Shown: positions 36,987 to 54,506 of the stretch, one piece after another
How positions within the stretch are numbered: position 1 is the first letter of the stretch
How the letters are laid out: each line of letters begins with the position of its first letter
Source: Streptomyces tardus
GTDB taxonomy: Bacteria > Actinomycetota > Actinomycetes > Streptomycetales > Streptomycetaceae
Reading direction: 5' to 3'
DNA: 64,000 nt
NCBI RefSeq assembly: GCF_018101125.2
Contig: NZ_JAELVF020000001.1
Coordinates: 993,095 to 1,057,094 of the forward strand
Translations under genes and position numbers: made by a program
Notes under the pieces: model-generated
Seen by the model: the letters and a program-made list of their open reading frames with translations, nothing else
Database searches by the model: none
Told to the model about the DNA's origin: nothing

Positions 36987-37015
36987 AGCGTACCGACCGC
37001 GCAGGCTCCGGTCAA
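36987..37015 (-). promoter_or_regulatory. str operon promoter
   Basis: Minus-strand TTGACC (37010-37015) and TACGCT (36987-36992) with a 17-base spacer, the best housekeeping promoter in the window. The predicted leader to rpsL is about 230 bases. The interval 36752-37207 otherwise has no gene. Confidence 0.75.
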
Positions 37016-37207
37016 AATCGATGCGGAGCGGCGGGCCGGCCGGAGGGCGCGACCCTGTGCAACGGGGCCGCGCGAGGAACGTACGCGCACAAGGAGCCCC
37101 CGCCTGTCCGCGGGCACTCGGCGCAACTCTGCCCGGCCTCGAACAGAACCAAACCTCGGCGCTCCGGCAGGAAAGAGAAATGCTCCTCCTCCGACAGCTT
37201 CGACGGG

Positions 37208-37759
37208 TCAGGCCGCCAGCACCGCGATCAGGATGAACAGCGACCAGAAGGCCATACCGAGGTAGCCGAGGACCAGGCCCGCAGTGGCCATGCCGTCGCC
37301 CTTCTCGGTCCTGCCCTGCATCTCCGCACGGGCCTTGTGGCCCAGAATCACCGCGGGCAACGACGTCAGCCCCCAGGTCATCGGCGTCAGCACGCCGCAC
37401 ACCAGCGCCCCGACAGCCGTGCCGTTCGTCGAGGTGGGCGGCGGCAGGGCCGCCCAGTTCCGCTGCGGCATCGGGGCCGGGCGGAACGCCTGCGGCACCA
37501 CCGCCATCGGCTGCTGCTGGTAGCCGGTCATCGGCACCGGACCCTGCGGCAGATCGACGATCATCGGCTGGATGTCGGCGTACGTGGCCGCCCGGTGCAC
37601 GCGATCGAGCCGGTGGTCGTACTCCTCCTTGCTCAGTCGACCCTCCGAGTAGCCGGCCTTGAGCACGTCGGCAGCGCGCTCACGGTCGGAATCCGATGCA
37701 CGCATCATCGGATTGTGACCGGGCTGCCCCTGCCCCGCGCCGTGCCAGTGGAGCGACAT
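37208..37759 (-). CDS. DUF1707/DUF4190 membrane protein
   Basis: 183 residues from the ATG at 37759, set by GGGGAGGT 8 bases upstream. Residues about 19-70 are the DUF1707 domain (MRASDSDRERAADVLKAGYS); then a Pro/Gln-rich linker; then two transmembrane helices at about 110-135 and 157-181 matching DUF4190. A common actinobacterial small membrane protein without a firm function. Lies between rpoC and rpsL on the same strand. Confidence 0.88.
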   Translation of the reverse strand: MSLHWHGAGQGQPGHNPMMRASDSDRERAADVLKAGYSEGRLSKEEYDHRLDRVHRAATYADIQPMIVDLPQGPVPMTGYQQQPMAVVPQAFRPAPMPQRNWAALPPPTSTNGTAVGALVCGVLTPMTWGLTSLPAVILGHKARAEMQGRTEKGDGMATAGLVLGYLGMAFWSLFILIAVLAA

Positions 37760-37935
37760 CCCCAGCACCTCCCCGCCTTAGACCGAGTACTGTCCCCATG
37801 TTCCATGACGACTGGGCCCGGTGGGGAGTTCCGGGCAGGACCGTATGAGAACGCCGACACAGCCGTCACAGATACGAGACCCGGCGGCGCGCGGGAATCC
37901 CGAATCGTGTGCGCCCGTGTACGGGGCAAACGCCG

Positions 37936-37977
37936 AGAGGCGGCTCTCCACCCCCGAAGGAGTGGAGAACCGCCTCT
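37936..37977 (-). terminator. rpoBC terminator
   Basis: 16-base arms (37936-37951 and 37962-37977) pairing with a single G-U around a 10-base loop, 17 bp after the rpoC stop codon. Confidence 0.85.
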
Positions 37978-37994
37978 GGCGGAACGCTCGCGCC

Positions 37995-41894
<3,900 letters not shown>

Positions 41895-41998
41895 TCTCGT
41901 CAATCCCTCTCAGGGTCGAGTCAAAAAGGGGTCTGAACGGGGGTCCGGGGAGAGCCGGGGAGCGTCCTGCTGTCGCGGAACGCTCCCCGGCCAGCCCG

Positions 41999-45481
<3,483 letters not shown>

Positions 45482-45573
45482 GAGGGGGTCCTTCCGAGGG
45501 CTCGGACTCACTACGCGCATACCGGTGCCCCCGGGTGACGGCAGGAGGCAACTAACAGGCAGCGCAAAGTGTC

Positions 45574-45602
45574 AGTGTAGCCACAAGGCACACTGATGTC
45601 CA
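45574..45602 (-). promoter_or_regulatory. Predicted rpoB promoter
   Basis: Minus-strand TGGACA (45597-45602) and TACACT (45574-45579) with a 17-base spacer. The leader to the rpoB TTG would be about 85 bases. The 671-bp interval 45482-46152 has no gene; the other item in it is the hairpin at 46044-46079. Confidence 0.65.
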
Positions 45603-46043
45603 GAGCGGATATCCGGAGATCGGCGCAGTGCCTCTCTCTCCCTCCGGGAGGGATCGCTCCCTCGTTGTTCCTCCATTGCCTTCAGGGCCTCGGCCGGGGC
45701 TGTGCACCCGGCCCGAGAGGACCCTGCCTTACGCGTCGAGCGGCCTCCTTCGGCGTCTGCCGCAAGACTTCCCACTTCCTCTGCGATCCATGCCTCGGAC
45801 CCGAAATCGATGTGGATCGTCTGCTGCCGCCAGCCGCCGACCGTCCTCGCCACCCAGGAGCGCCGCCTGTGTGCCGGCCGATCGCTGTCGAGCAGCGTCC
45901 TGAGAATCGCTTGCCGTGTGCCGTTCGTCAAGGCCCTGCCGACCGCGGGCGGGGCTGCGAAGCGGTTCGCACCGGCAACGATGATCACCCTACCCCCGGT
46001 GCCCCCGGGCGCTCTCGACTGTCACTCGAACACCTGAGAACGC

Positions 46044-46079
46044 CGAAGGGCGACCACCCCAACGGGTGATCGCCCTTCG
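46044..46079 (-). terminator. Terminator/attenuator between rplL and rpoB
   Basis: 16-base arms (46044-46059 and 46064-46079), one G-U pair, 4-base loop, 74 bp after the rplL stop. It likely lets only part of the rplJL transcript continue into rpoBC. Confidence 0.8.
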
Positions 46080-46152
46080 TGTGACGCCGTCCCGAACGGA
46101 ACGGCACCGAGTCAGACGGCTCGCAGAACGGGCCGCGCGAGACTCAGCAGGG

Positions 46153-46542
46153 TCACTTGACCTCGACAGCGGCGCCGGCGCCCTCAAGGGACTCCTTGGC
46201 CTTGGCCGCGGCCTCCTTGGTGACCTTCTCCAGAACCGGCTTCGGGGTGCCGTCGACCAGGTCCTTGGCTTCCTTCAGACCCAGCGAGGTCAGCTCACGC
46301 ACGACCTTGATGACCTGGATCTTCTTCTCGCCCGCACCGGTGAGGATGACGTCGAACTCGTCCTGCTCCTCCTCGGCCTCGGCAGCGCCGCCGCCCTGGC
46401 CCGGAGCGGCAACGGCGACGGCGGCCGGAGCGGCAGCCTCGACGTCGAACTTGTCCTCGAAGGCCTTCACGAACTCGGAGAGCTCGATGAGGGTCATCTC
46501 CTCGAACTGCGCGAGCAGCTCGTCCTGGGTGAGCTTCGCCAT
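46153..46542 (-). CDS. rplL: 50S ribosomal protein L7/L12
   Basis: 129 residues from [20 protein letters not shown] at 46542. The N-terminal dimerisation domain, Ala-rich hinge and C-terminal factor-binding domain ([20 protein letters not shown]) are all present. Multiple copies form the stalk that recruits translation factors. 81 bp after rplJ. Confidence 0.99.
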   Translation of the reverse strand: MAKLTQDELLAQFEEMTLIELSEFVKAFEDKFDVEAAAPAAVAVAAPGQGGGAAEAEEEQDEFDVILTGAGEKKIQVIKVVRELTSLGLKEAKDLVDGTPKPVLEKVTKEAAAKAKESLEGAGAAVEVK

Positions 46543-46623
46543 GGTGGCGATCCTTCCACTAATCGGCTGGTGCCGGATGTACATTGCGGCGGGCGTACGG
46601 GCCCGCTGGACTGCTGAGGGTTC

Positions 46624-47178
46624 TTACTCGGCAGCCTCGGCGGGAGCCGGCGTACCGGCACCGCCCTGCTCGACCTTGTCGCGCAGCGCGTCCGCAGTGC
46701 GGACGAGCTTCGTGAGCGGGGCCTGGAAGGTCGCCGCGGCCTTGGCCGTGGACGCCTTCATGCCACCGGCCAGCTTGGCGAGCAGCACCTCGCGGGACTC
46801 GAGGTCCGCGAGCTTCTTGATCTCGTCGGCGGACAGCGCCTTGCCATCAAGGACACCGCCCTTGATGACGAGAGCGGGGTTCTCCTTGGCGAAGTCACGA
46901 AGACCCTTTGCCGCAACTACCGGGTCACCGGTAACGAAAGCGACAGCCGTCGAGCCCGTCAGGAACTCGTCGAGCGCGTTGACCCCGGCCTCTTTGGCCG
47001 CGATCTTGGTCAGCGTGTTCTTCACCACACGGTACTGAGCGTTATCACCGAGCGAGCGGCGCAGCTCCTTGAGCTGAGCCACGGAAAGCCCGGTGTACGC
47101 GGTGACCACAGTGGCGTTGGAGTTGCGGAACTTGTCCGTCATCTCCGCCACAGCTGCGACCTTGTCGGGCGTCGCCAT
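46624..47178 (-). CDS. rplJ: 50S ribosomal protein L10
   Basis: 184 residues, [20 protein letters not shown] to PAPAEAAE. L10 anchors L7/L12 on the stalk and represses its own operon by binding the leader RNA immediately upstream. Confidence 0.99.
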   Translation of the reverse strand: MATPDKVAAVAEMTDKFRNSNATVVTAYTGLSVAQLKELRRSLGDNAQYRVVKNTLTKIAAKEAGVNALDEFLTGSTAVAFVTGDPVVAAKGLRDFAKENPALVIKGGVLDGKALSADEIKKLADLESREVLLAKLAGGMKASTAKAAATFQAPLTKLVRTADALRDKVEQGGAGTPAPAEAAE

Positions 47179-47199
47179 GGGCCTCGGCCTCCTTCCGGG

Positions 47200-47450
47200 T
47201 GATGATCGTCAACCGACCTCTCGATCGGTCCTGCGAGCCGGACCGCCCGGATCGGGAGCGAGGACGCCCCACCTGACACGCGCACACGACAAACGCCCCG
47301 GCGCAGGCGCACGGGGCGTGGCTCGACCGGATGAATTTCTCCACCGGGAGCTGCTACCTCATTTACCTGCACGGGCCGCCCGCGCCAGCGGGGCCTTCGG
47401 ACGCCGCACACTAACTGTGCGCGGAGACGACCAGCGGTCTTTGGCTACCG
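47200..47450 (-). promoter_or_regulatory. L10 leader of the rplJL operon
   Basis: The leader contains the ribosomal-protein L10 leader hallmarks CCAAAGACCGCTGG near 47435 and GTCCGAAGGCC near 47395, then a terminator-type stem (47294-47318, cgccccg/cggggcg) followed by TTTGT on the transcript. L10(L12) binding is expected to favour termination or block rplJ translation. No coding function is seen in 47179-47530. Confidence 0.75.
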
Positions 47451-47454
47451 CGCC

Positions 47455-47484
47455 AGAGTAGACGGAGCAGGGCGGCGCAGGCAA
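47455..47484 (-). promoter_or_regulatory. rplJ promoter
   Basis: Minus-strand TTGCCT (47479-47484) and TACTCT (47455-47460) with an 18-base spacer, placing the start just before the L10 leader. Confidence 0.65.
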
Positions 47485-47530
47485 ATCCGCCAAGTCTTCC
47501 CGTCCCGGCGGCGGTTCACACCTCGCCGGC

Positions 47531-48409
47531 TCAGGCTCCGAGATCGGCGAACCGCTCAAGCAGCGGCGCCACATCGAAGGTCTCCTCCGCGGGCGGAGCC
47601 TTCGCGTTCACCTCGACGCCGTATTCCGAGAGCTTCTGCACCACGGAGATCTTCCCCGCCGGGCTGTCCACAGTGGTGTGGATGCGCAGCGGCAAGTCGT
47701 CCTTGACCCAGGCCTCGATGGTGTAGCTCTTCACACCGGAATCGCGCAGATCCTTCAGCAGTGCCGACCGCTCGGACTCGCCGAGCGAATCGAGGCCGCC
47801 GCCGGCCTCGGCGGCCTCGGCGGGAGTGACGGTGCCCCGGTAGTGCTCGGCGGTGGCACCGTCGACGCGCTTCTGACCGAGGTGGCGAACGTTCGGTGCG
47901 GAGCGCAGCAGGGCCATGATCCGGCTCGGGTCCTGGTTGTTCACCTCACCCAGACCGCCGGCGAGGTCCTTCGCGCCGGCCTCCGCAAGGGCGTCGCCGA
48001 GGTCGAGCTTCATCCACTCCTTGCCACCGGGCGCCGTTGCCCCTTTGTTCTGGGAACCGAGGTAGAGGGTGTCCTCCACCCAGACCAGCCGCCCGGAAGC
48101 CGGGAGGAAGGAGCTCGCGGCCTCCCCGGTGTCGACTTCGAGGTCGGCCACCAGCGGGCCCCAGCCCATGACACCGGACAGCCGCACGTCACCGACGAGC
48201 CCGTTCGGCGACTTGACCGTCGTGGTGACCTTCGCGGAGTCCGCTTCACTGGTCCGCTCGGCCGCTGCCGTCACGGCACTCACAGCGGCGGTACGGGACT
48301 TCTCCGACGCGCTCTCGACACCCGAGCCCGCGGGATCGTCACAGCCGGTCAGCAGCAGTGCTCCGGCCAGTCCGGCAGCGTGCACGGCCCCCCTGCGTGT
48401 GCTGCTCAT
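47531..48409 (-). CDS. Lipoprotein, LppX/LprG-like
   Basis: 292 residues from the ATG at 48409 (MSSTRRGAVHAAGLAGALLL). Lipobox LLTGC places the lipidated cysteine at 23. The mature protein (TSEADSAKVTTTVKSPNG; a C-terminal ISVVQKLSEYGVEVNAKAPP) resembles the LppX/LprAFG-type family of actinobacterial lipoproteins that bind or carry lipids across the envelope. It lies between rplA and rplJ on the same strand, as in other Streptomyces from memory. No operon partner suggests its ligand. Confidence 0.8.
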   Translation of the reverse strand: MSSTRRGAVHAAGLAGALLLTGCDDPAGSGVESASEKSRTAAVSAVTAAAERTSEADSAKVTTTVKSPNGLVGDVRLSGVMGWGPLVADLEVDTGEAASSFLPASGRLVWVEDTLYLGSQNKGATAPGGKEWMKLDLGDALAEAGAKDLAGGLGEVNNQDPSRIMALLRSAPNVRHLGQKRVDGATAEHYRGTVTPAEAAEAGGGLDSLGESERSALLKDLRDSGVKSYTIEAWVKDDLPLRIHTTVDSPAGKISVVQKLSEYGVEVNAKAPPAEETFDVAPLLERFADLGA

Positions 48410-48553
48410 GCCCGCCCCTTTCTGCCAACCGTCCGACCGCCGGGCCGAGTTGTCCCGTTCGGTCACCGTAGCGCACGGACTCGAACGACTCCGGCCCCGT
48501 TCCCTGGTGGGGGAACGGGGCCGGGATGCGTGAGACTCGGCTCACCGCGAGGC

Positions 48554-49270
48554 TCAGACAGCCTCTTCCGCCACCAGAAGGTTGCGGGTGCGGTTGCCGT
48601 CGACCGGGATTCCGGAGCCCATCGTGGTGGTGATGGTCGCCTTCTTCACGTAACGGCCCTTGGCCGCGGACGGCTTGAGACGCATGATCTCGTCGAGCGC
48701 CGCCGCGTAGTTCTCCACCAGCGAGGTCTCGTCGAACGAGGTCTTGCCGATGATGAAGTGCAGGTTGGCGTGCTTGTCGACGCGGAACTCGATCTTGCCA
48801 CCCTTGATCTCGGTGACAGCCTTGGCCACGTCGGGGGTGACCGTACCGGTCTTCGGGTTCGGCATCAGACCACGCGGACCGAGCACCCGGCCGAGGCGGC
48901 CGACCTTGCCCATGAGGTCCGGAGTGGCGACGACGGCGTCGAAGTCCAGGCGGCCCTTGGAGACCTCGGCGATCAGTTCGTCAGCACCGACGATGTCGGC
49001 GCCGGCGGCTTCCGCGGCCACCGCACGGTCGCCGGTCGCGAAGACCAGGACCCGGGCGGTCTTACCGGTGCCGTGCGGGAGGTTCACGGTGCCGCGCACC
49101 ATCTGGTCGGCCTTGCGCGGGTCGACGCCCAGGCGCATGGCCACCTCGACGGTGGCGTCGAACTTGGCGGTCGAAGTCTCCTTGGCGAGACGCACGGCCT
49201 CAAGCGGCGCGTACAGCCGCGTGTGGTCGATCTTGGCGTCCGCGCTGCGAAGATTCTTGCTGCGCTTCAC
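48554..49270 (-). CDS. rplA: 50S ribosomal protein L1
   Basis: 238 residues, [20 protein letters not shown] to [10 protein letters not shown]. Conserved [21 protein letters not shown] is present. L1 is a mobile arm at the E site and represses the L11 operon in E. coli. 125 bp after rplK. Confidence 0.99.
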   Translation of the reverse strand: MKRSKNLRSADAKIDHTRLYAPLEAVRLAKETSTAKFDATVEVAMRLGVDPRKADQMVRGTVNLPHGTGKTARVLVFATGDRAVAAEAAGADIVGADELIAEVSKGRLDFDAVVATPDLMGKVGRLGRVLGPRGLMPNPKTGTVTPDVAKAVTEIKGGKIEFRVDKHANLHFIIGKTSFDETSLVENYAAALDEIMRLKPSAAKGRYVKKATITTTMGSGIPVDGNRTRNLLVAEEAV

Positions 49271-49395
49271 TTCTGCTCCTGACAGATCTTTGCCTCGCGG
49301 ACGGACCGCTGAGGCGGGTGGGAGTCGTGGTACGGGCCAGCGCTTGGCCCTGCCACGGTGGTTCAGGCCACGGGGGCACTGAGAGACGGGCGGTT

Positions 49396-49833
49396 TCAGC
49401 CCTCGACGGTGACGCCCATGGAACGCGCGGTGCCGGCGATGATCTTCTCGGCGGCGTCCATGTCGTTGGCGTTGAGGTCGGGCATCTTCGTGGTGGCGAT
49501 CTCACGAACCTGGTCGCGGGTGATCTTCGCGACCTTGTTGACGTGCGGCTCGCCGGAGCCCTTCTCGACACCCGCGGCCTTGAGGATCATCTTCGCGGCC
49601 GGCGGAGTCTTGGTGATGAAGGTGAAGGAACGGTCCTCGTAGACCGTGATCTCCACCGGGATCACCCAGCCACGCTGCGACTCGGTCGCCGCGTTGTAGG
49701 CCTTGCAGAACTCCATGATGTTGACGCCGTGCTGACCGAGCGCGGGGCCGACCGGCGGAGCCGGGTTGGCCGCACCGGCCTGGATCTGGAGCTTGATCAG
49801 CCCCGTGACCTTCTTCTTCTTCTTGGGAGGCAT
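49396..49833 (-). CDS. rplK: 50S ribosomal protein L11
   Basis: 145 residues from [20 protein letters not shown] at 49833. The N-terminal Pro-rich helix that contacts thiopeptides and relaxed-state RelA sensing ([15 protein letters not shown]) is wild type. It normally follows nusG directly; here an SDR gene intervenes. Confidence 0.99.
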   Translation of the reverse strand: MPPKKKKKVTGLIKLQIQAGAANPAPPVGPALGQHGVNIMEFCKAYNAATESQRGWVIPVEITVYEDRSFTFITKTPPAAKMILKAAGVEKGSGEPHVNKVAKITRDQVREIATTKMPDLNANDMDAAEKIIAGTARSMGVTVEG

Positions 49834-49923
49834 GCTCTCTCCGGGTCTTGAGTGAGAGTGTTGGTGTCTGCCCGCCGACGTGCCGCCCCGCGAGGGACCG
49901 GCTGGTCGCAGGCATACCGCACA

Positions 49924-49953
49924 ACGATAGCCCCTCCCCACCGCGCGAGGAAA
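49924..49953 (-). promoter_or_regulatory. Predicted rplK-rplA promoter
   Basis: Minus-strand TTTCCT (49948-49953) and TATCGT (49924-49929) with an 18-base spacer, about 90 bp upstream of rplK. It would free rplKA from the inserted gene and from the nusG terminator. Confidence 0.5.
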
Positions 49954-50073
49954 CCGGCTGGTCAGTGCGGTCGAACAGACGGACGAGCCCCGGGTTCGCG
50001 CAGGCAGGAACACCTCTGCGCGGGCCCGGGACGCGCAGGGCCCGAGTCAGGCCGCGGTGTTCGCGCCACCGGC

Positions 50074-50925
50074 CTACGCCAGCACCCGGCGCAGCGTCTC
50101 CTCCAGCCCGGTCGTACAGGCGTGCCGCCGGTCGCCGCGGAACTTCAGGATTCCCTGCTGCTCGGCGTCGTGGAGCCCCGTCAGCTCCTGGGCGAACACC
50201 CGCGGCAGGCCGGCCTCCACGAGCGAGTCGACCCAGCCGGACCGGGGGATGGTGACGATCTCCAGCCGGCGGCCGAGTATCGACTCCAGCGCTTCCGCGA
50301 CTTCCCGCTCGGTGTACTGCGGGCCCTCCAGATCGACGACCTCGCTGCGCGTCGGCGGCTCCAGCAGCGCCCCGGCGGCGGCCCGGCCGATGTCGGCGGT
50401 GGCGATCATCCGAGTGGGGACGTCGACTGTGTCGCCGAAGACCGGGTACACACCCGCTCCGAGCACCGCGGGAAGCAGCGTCTCGACCTTCTCCTGGAAG
50501 TGCCAGGAGCGGATCGCACTCAGCACGGTGCCCGTACCGCGCAGCAGGTTCTCCAGATGGCAGAGCCAACGGACAGGCCCGGTCCCCTCGGCCAGTTCGG
50601 CTCCGATCGAGGAGAGCATCACCACGTGCGGCACCCCGCTGTCGGACACCGCGCCGGCGATCGAGTCGGCCAGCGCACGGTGCTCGACGTCGCCGCCGGT
50701 CACGACGGTGGGCAGCAGGACGAACGCGCCGCTGCTCCCGCGCAGCGCCTCCGCGAACGCCTCCCGGTCCCCCAGGTCGGCGGTCGCTGCCTCGGCTCCG
50801 AGCCGCGCCGGCCGCTCTCCCCCGGCCCTCTCCCGCACCACCGTCCGGACGGGAGCGCCCCGCTTCAGCAGTTCCTCGGCGACGACCGCGCCAACATGTC
50901 CGGTGGATCCGGTGATCGTGTACAT
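50074..50925 (-). CDS. NmrA/SDR-family NAD(P)-binding protein inserted between nusG and rplK
   Basis: 283 residues from the ATG at 50925 (MYTITGSTGHVGAVVAEELL), with AAGGGGA upstream. The Rossmann glycine motif TGSTGHVG is at the start; later stretches (VVMLSSIG, PTRMIATADIGRAAAGALLE) fit atypical SDRs of the NmrA/YtfG type, used as redox sensors or quinone reductases. It has no catalytic YxxxK. In most actinobacteria nusG and rplK are neighbours, so this is an accessory insertion in the same direction. Substrate unknown. Confidence 0.88.
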   Translation of the reverse strand: MYTITGSTGHVGAVVAEELLKRGAPVRTVVRERAGGERPARLGAEAATADLGDREAFAEALRGSSGAFVLLPTVVTGGDVEHRALADSIAGAVSDSGVPHVVMLSSIGAELAEGTGPVRWLCHLENLLRGTGTVLSAIRSWHFQEKVETLLPAVLGAGVYPVFGDTVDVPTRMIATADIGRAAAGALLEPPTRSEVVDLEGPQYTEREVAEALESILGRRLEIVTIPRSGWVDSLVEAGLPRVFAQELTGLHDAEQQGILKFRGDRRHACTTGLEETLRRVLA

Positions 50926-51182
50926 CGCATTCCCCTTGGCCCTGGCTGCTCTTGCTCGGTTCCCCTCAGTCAACCGCCGGTAGCTGAGCCGATCCATCGC
51001 CGATCCGCGCAGTTCCATGTGTTTGCGTCTACGACTGTCCGGAGCGTCAACGGTTCGCTCAGCCGCCAGCGCGCTGCATGGTCGTCAACTGCGCGCGGCG
51101 GCAGGGGCGTTCGCCGCGCGGCAGAGCGGGCGGCGGGAGCCCGGGGAGGGCCGAAGGGTCGGCCATGAGGAAGAGAGCGAAA

Positions 51183-51232
51183 ACGAGAAACGCCCCCGTC
51201 CCGCTGTCGTCCAGCGGTCGGGGGCGCTTCTC
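51183..51232 (-). terminator. Terminator downstream of nusG
   Basis: Long hairpin: cgagaaacgcccccg pairs with cgggggcgcttctcg (one mismatch), with an inner ccgctg/cagcgg stem, 18 bp after the nusG stop. It isolates secE-nusG from the inserted SDR gene. The rest of 50926-51250 has no gene. Confidence 0.85.
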
Positions 51233-51250
51233 GATGCCTGCTTGCGAGGC

Positions 51251-52147
51251 TCAGTTCTTCTGGATCTGGTCGAAGCTCAGCTCGACCGGGGTCTCGCGGC
51301 CGAAGATCTCCACCAGGCCCTTGACCTTCTTGGAGTCGGCGTTGATCTCGTTGATCGTCGCCTGGAGGGTCGCGAACGGGCCGTCGGTGACGGTGACCGA
51401 GTCCCCGACCTCGAAGTCCAGAACCTGGACCTCGACCTTGCGGCTCGGCGCCGGCTTGCCCTCGGCCTCGGCCGCCTCGCGGGCCGCCTTCTCCTCGGCC
51501 TCCGGCGCGAGCATCTTGACGACCTCGTCCAGGGTCAGCGGGTACGGGTCGTAGGCGTTGCCCACGAAGCCGGTGACGCCCGGGGTGTTGCGGACGGCGC
51601 CCCAGGACTCGTTCGTCAGGTCCATGCGCACCAGCACGTAGCTGGGGAGCTTGTTCTGGCGGACTGTGCGGCGGTCGCCGTTCTTGATCTGGACGACCTC
51701 TTCCTGCGGCACCTCGGCCTGGAAGATGTAGTCCTCGACGTTGAGCGAGACGGCACGCTGCTCGAGGTTGGTCTTCACGCGGTTCTCGTAACCCGCGTAG
51801 GTGTGGATCACATACCACTCACCCGGAAGCATGCGGAGCTCTTCACGGAGGGCGACGACCGGGTCGACCGGCTCGGGCTCCTCCTGCTCCGCTGCTTCTT
51901 CCTCGCTGTCGGCAGCGTCCGCGTCGGCGGCAGCGTCCGCGGCGTCCGCAGAAGCCTCCGAGGACTCCGCCGATTCGGCCTCGGTCGGCTCGGCGGCTTC
52001 CGCGGAGGCGGCAGCTTCGGCCTTGTCCGCGCCGTCCCCTGCGGGTGCCTCCGGGGAGGACGAAGCCTCGACGTTGCCGAGCGAGGCCTCGCCGCCCTTG
52101 GTGGGCTCGGCAGGCTCGACGACATCGTTCAGGTTCGGGTCAGACAC
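51251..52147 (-). CDS. nusG: Transcription termination/antitermination protein NusG
   Basis: 298 residues. The first 110 or so are an acidic, Ala/Glu/Ser/Asp-rich extension ([19 protein letters not shown]) typical of Streptomyces; then the NGN domain ([20 protein letters not shown]) and the KOW domain ([20 protein letters not shown]). It binds RNA polymerase and links it to Rho or the ribosome. 74 bp after secE. Confidence 0.99.
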   Translation of the reverse strand: MSDPNLNDVVEPAEPTKGGEASLGNVEASSSPEAPAGDGADKAEAAASAEAAEPTEAESAESSEASADAADAAADADAADSEEEAAEQEEPEPVDPVVALREELRMLPGEWYVIHTYAGYENRVKTNLEQRAVSLNVEDYIFQAEVPQEEVVQIKNGDRRTVRQNKLPSYVLVRMDLTNESWGAVRNTPGVTGFVGNAYDPYPLTLDEVVKMLAPEAEEKAAREAAEAEGKPAPSRKVEVQVLDFEVGDSVTVTDGPFATLQATINEINADSKKVKGLVEIFGRETPVELSFDQIQKN

Positions 52148-52221
52148 GGTAGCTGCTTCTTCCTGGCTTTATGGATGTGGAACATACGGATTCAGCGCCG
52201 TCCGACGCCTCCGCGGAGCGG

Positions 52222-52503
52222 TCAGCCAAAGACAAAACTGACGACTTCTCCAAATCCATAGTCAATCACGAACACCAGGCCGATGACGATGAGAACGAAG
52301 ATGATCACGACGAACGTGTAGGTCAACAGCTGACGGCGCGTGGGCCAGACGACCTTGCGCAGCTCGGCGACGATCTGCCGATAGAAAAGCGCGAGGCGGG
52401 CGAACGGGCCCTTCTTGCCCCGCTTGCCCCCGCGACGCGGCTTCTTGTCGTCGGAGGACCGCCCGGGTTCGGGAACCTCGGGGGTGTCCGTGATCTCGGC
52501 CAC
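52222..52503 (-). CDS. secE: Preprotein translocase subunit SecE
   Basis: 93 residues from a GTG. A charged N-terminal part, the amphipathic helix with FYRQIVAELRKVVWPTRRQL and one transmembrane helix at about 62-85. It clamps SecY. tRNA-Trp lies just upstream on the same strand, the usual arrangement. Confidence 0.97.
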   Translation of the reverse strand: MAEITDTPEVPEPGRSSDDKKPRRGGKRGKKGPFARLALFYRQIVAELRKVVWPTRRQLLTYTFVVIIFVLIVIGLVFVIDYGFGEVVSFVFG

Positions 52504-52610
52504 TCGTCCTCACCTGATCCGGGGTCATGGCCGTGCAGCGTCGAGTCCCTGCCGCACGGCCGTGCATTTCAGTACGTACGCATGCACGCACCGTGGTGAA
52601 GATGCGTGAG

Positions 52611-52683
52611 CAGGGCCGGAGGGACTTGAACCCCCAACCGCTGGTTTTGGAGACCAGTGCTCTACCAATTGAGCTACGACCCT
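52611..52683 (-). tRNA. trnW: tRNA-Trp (anticodon CCA)
   Basis: 73 bases. The acceptor stem AGGGTCG/CGGCCCT, D arm with GGTAGAGC, anticodon loop with CCA, and T arm GGTTCAAGTCC are all present. The CCA end is not encoded. Upstream of secE on the same strand. Confidence 0.97.
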
Positions 52684-53074
52684 TTGTGTGTCCCCAACCT
52701 ACCCCATCCGCAGGCCGCACCTGATTCACACCTGGTACGGGCACTGCTCGTGGTGACCGGGGCCAACGACGGACGAGTGTACGTGGTCCTGGGCCGGTCG
52801 TCGAACACGTAGCTGTGGACGGCCGGTTCGCCCCTGTTCGGGCGGGTGTCGAGCCGGTTTCGGAGCCGCTGCGAGGCACTCTCCCGGGATGCACCGGCGC
52901 AGGTCCTCAGAGCCCTGCCGCGGCGTTCGGACGTTCCGCCGGCGCGTCTTGGTTGCGGCGCCGGGGGACGCGGGGCCGGGTCGGCGACCGGGCCCCCGTA
53001 TCGGAGCACGGGCCGGGCGTATCGCACTGCGGGCTGATGTGCGCGGATCGTCCCCGGCCTGAAACGATGGCTGT
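52684..53074. other. 391-bp intergenic between tRNA-Trp and the aminotransferase
   Basis: Divergent promoter region. No supported gene; overlapping short frames are unsupported. No Shine-Dalgarno sequence is evident just before the aminotransferase ATG, and no clear promoter pair was identified. Confidence 0.5.
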
Positions 53075-54343
53075 ATGAGTGCTACAACTCCTTCCGCACA
53101 GTCGGACCCCGCACAGTCCTCCGCCACCGTGAGCGCGACCGAGCGCCGGGTGTCGGCGCGGATCGGCTCGATCTCCGAGAGCGCGACGCTCGCCGTGGAC
53201 GCCAAGGCCAAGGCGCTGAAGGCCGCCGGGCGACCGGTCATCGGCTTCGGCGCGGGCGAGCCCGACTTCCCCACGCCCGACTACATCGTCGAAGCTGCCG
53301 TCGAGGCGTGCCGCAACCCGAGGTTCCACCGCTACAGCCCGGCGGGCGGTCTGCCCGAGCTCAAGGAAGCGATCGCGGCCAAGACGCTGCGCGACTCCGG
53401 CTATCGCGTCGAACCGGCCAACATCCTGGTGACCAACGGCGGCAAGCAGGCCATCTACGAGGCCTTCGCCGCGATCCTGGACCCGGGTGACGAGGTCATC
53501 GTCCCGGCCCCGTACTGGACGACCTACCCCGAGTCCGTACGGCTGGCCGGCGGCGTGCCGGTGCCGGTCGTGGCGGACGAGACCGTCGGCTACCGGACGA
53601 GCGTCGAGCAGCTGGAAGCCGCGCGCACGGACCGTACGAAGGTTCTGGTGTTCGTCTCGCCGTCCAACCCGACGGGCGCGGTCTACTCGCGGGAGCAGAT
53701 CGAGGAGATCGGGCGCTGGGCCGCCGAGCACGGCCTGTGGGTGCTCACCGACGAGATCTACGAGCACCTGGTCTACGGCGAGGCGGAGTTCCACTCGCTG
53801 CCGGTCGTCGTTCCGGAGCTGGCCGACCGCTGCATCGTGGTCAACGGCGTCGCCAAGACGTACGCGATGACCGGATGGCGGGTGGGGTGGATCCTCGGCC
53901 CGAAGGACGTGGTGAAGGCCGCGACGAACCTCCAGTCGCACGCGACCTCCAACGTCAGCAACGTCGCGCAGGCCGCCGCGCTCGCCGCCGTCTCCGGCGA
54001 TCTGTCGGCGGTGGAGGAGATGCGCGCCGCGTTCGACCGCAGGCGGCGGACGATCGTGCGGATGCTGAACGAGATCGAGGGCGTCGACTGCCCCGAGCCG
54101 GAGGGCGCGTTCTACGTGTACCCGTCGGTCAAGGGCCTGCTTGGCAAGGAGATTCGGGGCCGTCGCCCGCAGACTTCGGTGGAGCTCGCGGCGCTGATCC
54201 TGGAGGAGGTCGAGGTCGCGGTCGTACCGGGCGAGGCGTTCGGCACCCAGGGGTACCTGCGGCTGTCCTACGCGCTCGGCGACGACGATCTGACCGAGGG
54301 CGTCTCGCGCGTGCAGAAGCTCCTCGCGGAGGCTTCCGACTGA
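53075..54343 (+). CDS. aspC: PLP-dependent aspartate/tyrosine-type aminotransferase
   Basis: 422 residues, class I/II aminotransferase of the AspC-1b kind. The PLP lysine is K261 in [16 protein letters not shown]; also [11 protein letters not shown], the PLP-contacting Asp in [12 protein letters not shown], and the substrate-binding Arg near the C-terminus ([10 protein letters not shown]). The first 25 residues are a loose Ser/Thr/Ala-rich extension; a later start at the conserved part ([14 protein letters not shown]) is possible. Exact amino donor not determinable. Followed by a terminator. Confidence 0.93.
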   Translation: MSATTPSAQSDPAQSSATVSATERRVSARIGSISESATLAVDAKAKALKAAGRPVIGFGAGEPDFPTPDYIVEAAVEACRNPRFHRYSPAGGLPELKEAIAAKTLRDSGYRVEPANILVTNGGKQAIYEAFAAILDPGDEVIVPAPYWTTYPESVRLAGGVPVPVVADETVGYRTSVEQLEAARTDRTKVLVFVSPSNPTGAVYSREQIEEIGRWAAEHGLWVLTDEIYEHLVYGEAEFHSLPVVVPELADRCIVVNGVAKTYAMTGWRVGWILGPKDVVKAATNLQSHATSNVSNVAQAAALAAVSGDLSAVEEMRAAFDRRRRTIVRMLNEIEGVDCPEPEGAFYVYPSVKGLLGKEIRGRRPQTSVELAALILEEVEVAVVPGEAFGTQGYLRLSYALGDDDLTEGVSRVQKLLAEASD

Positions 54344-54376
54344 CGTCGCACCGCTGGCCTGCCGGCCTTCCGGCGT

Positions 54377-54414
54377 GATCGGGGTGTTCCGGATTCTTCC
54401 GGAACACCCCGATC
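54377..54414. terminator. Terminator after the aminotransferase
   Basis: Perfect 16-base arms (54377-54392 and 54399-54414, gatcggggtgttccgg and its complement) with a 6-base loop, 33 bp past the stop codon. Confidence 0.88.
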
Positions 54415-54506
54415 TGCGTTCGGTTCCGGGCGTGGAGATGTTCGGTTCGGCGCTCGTTCGGGGAAACGGACTTCCGACCCTGTCGACAATGCGGCAAGAT
54501 CCTGGA

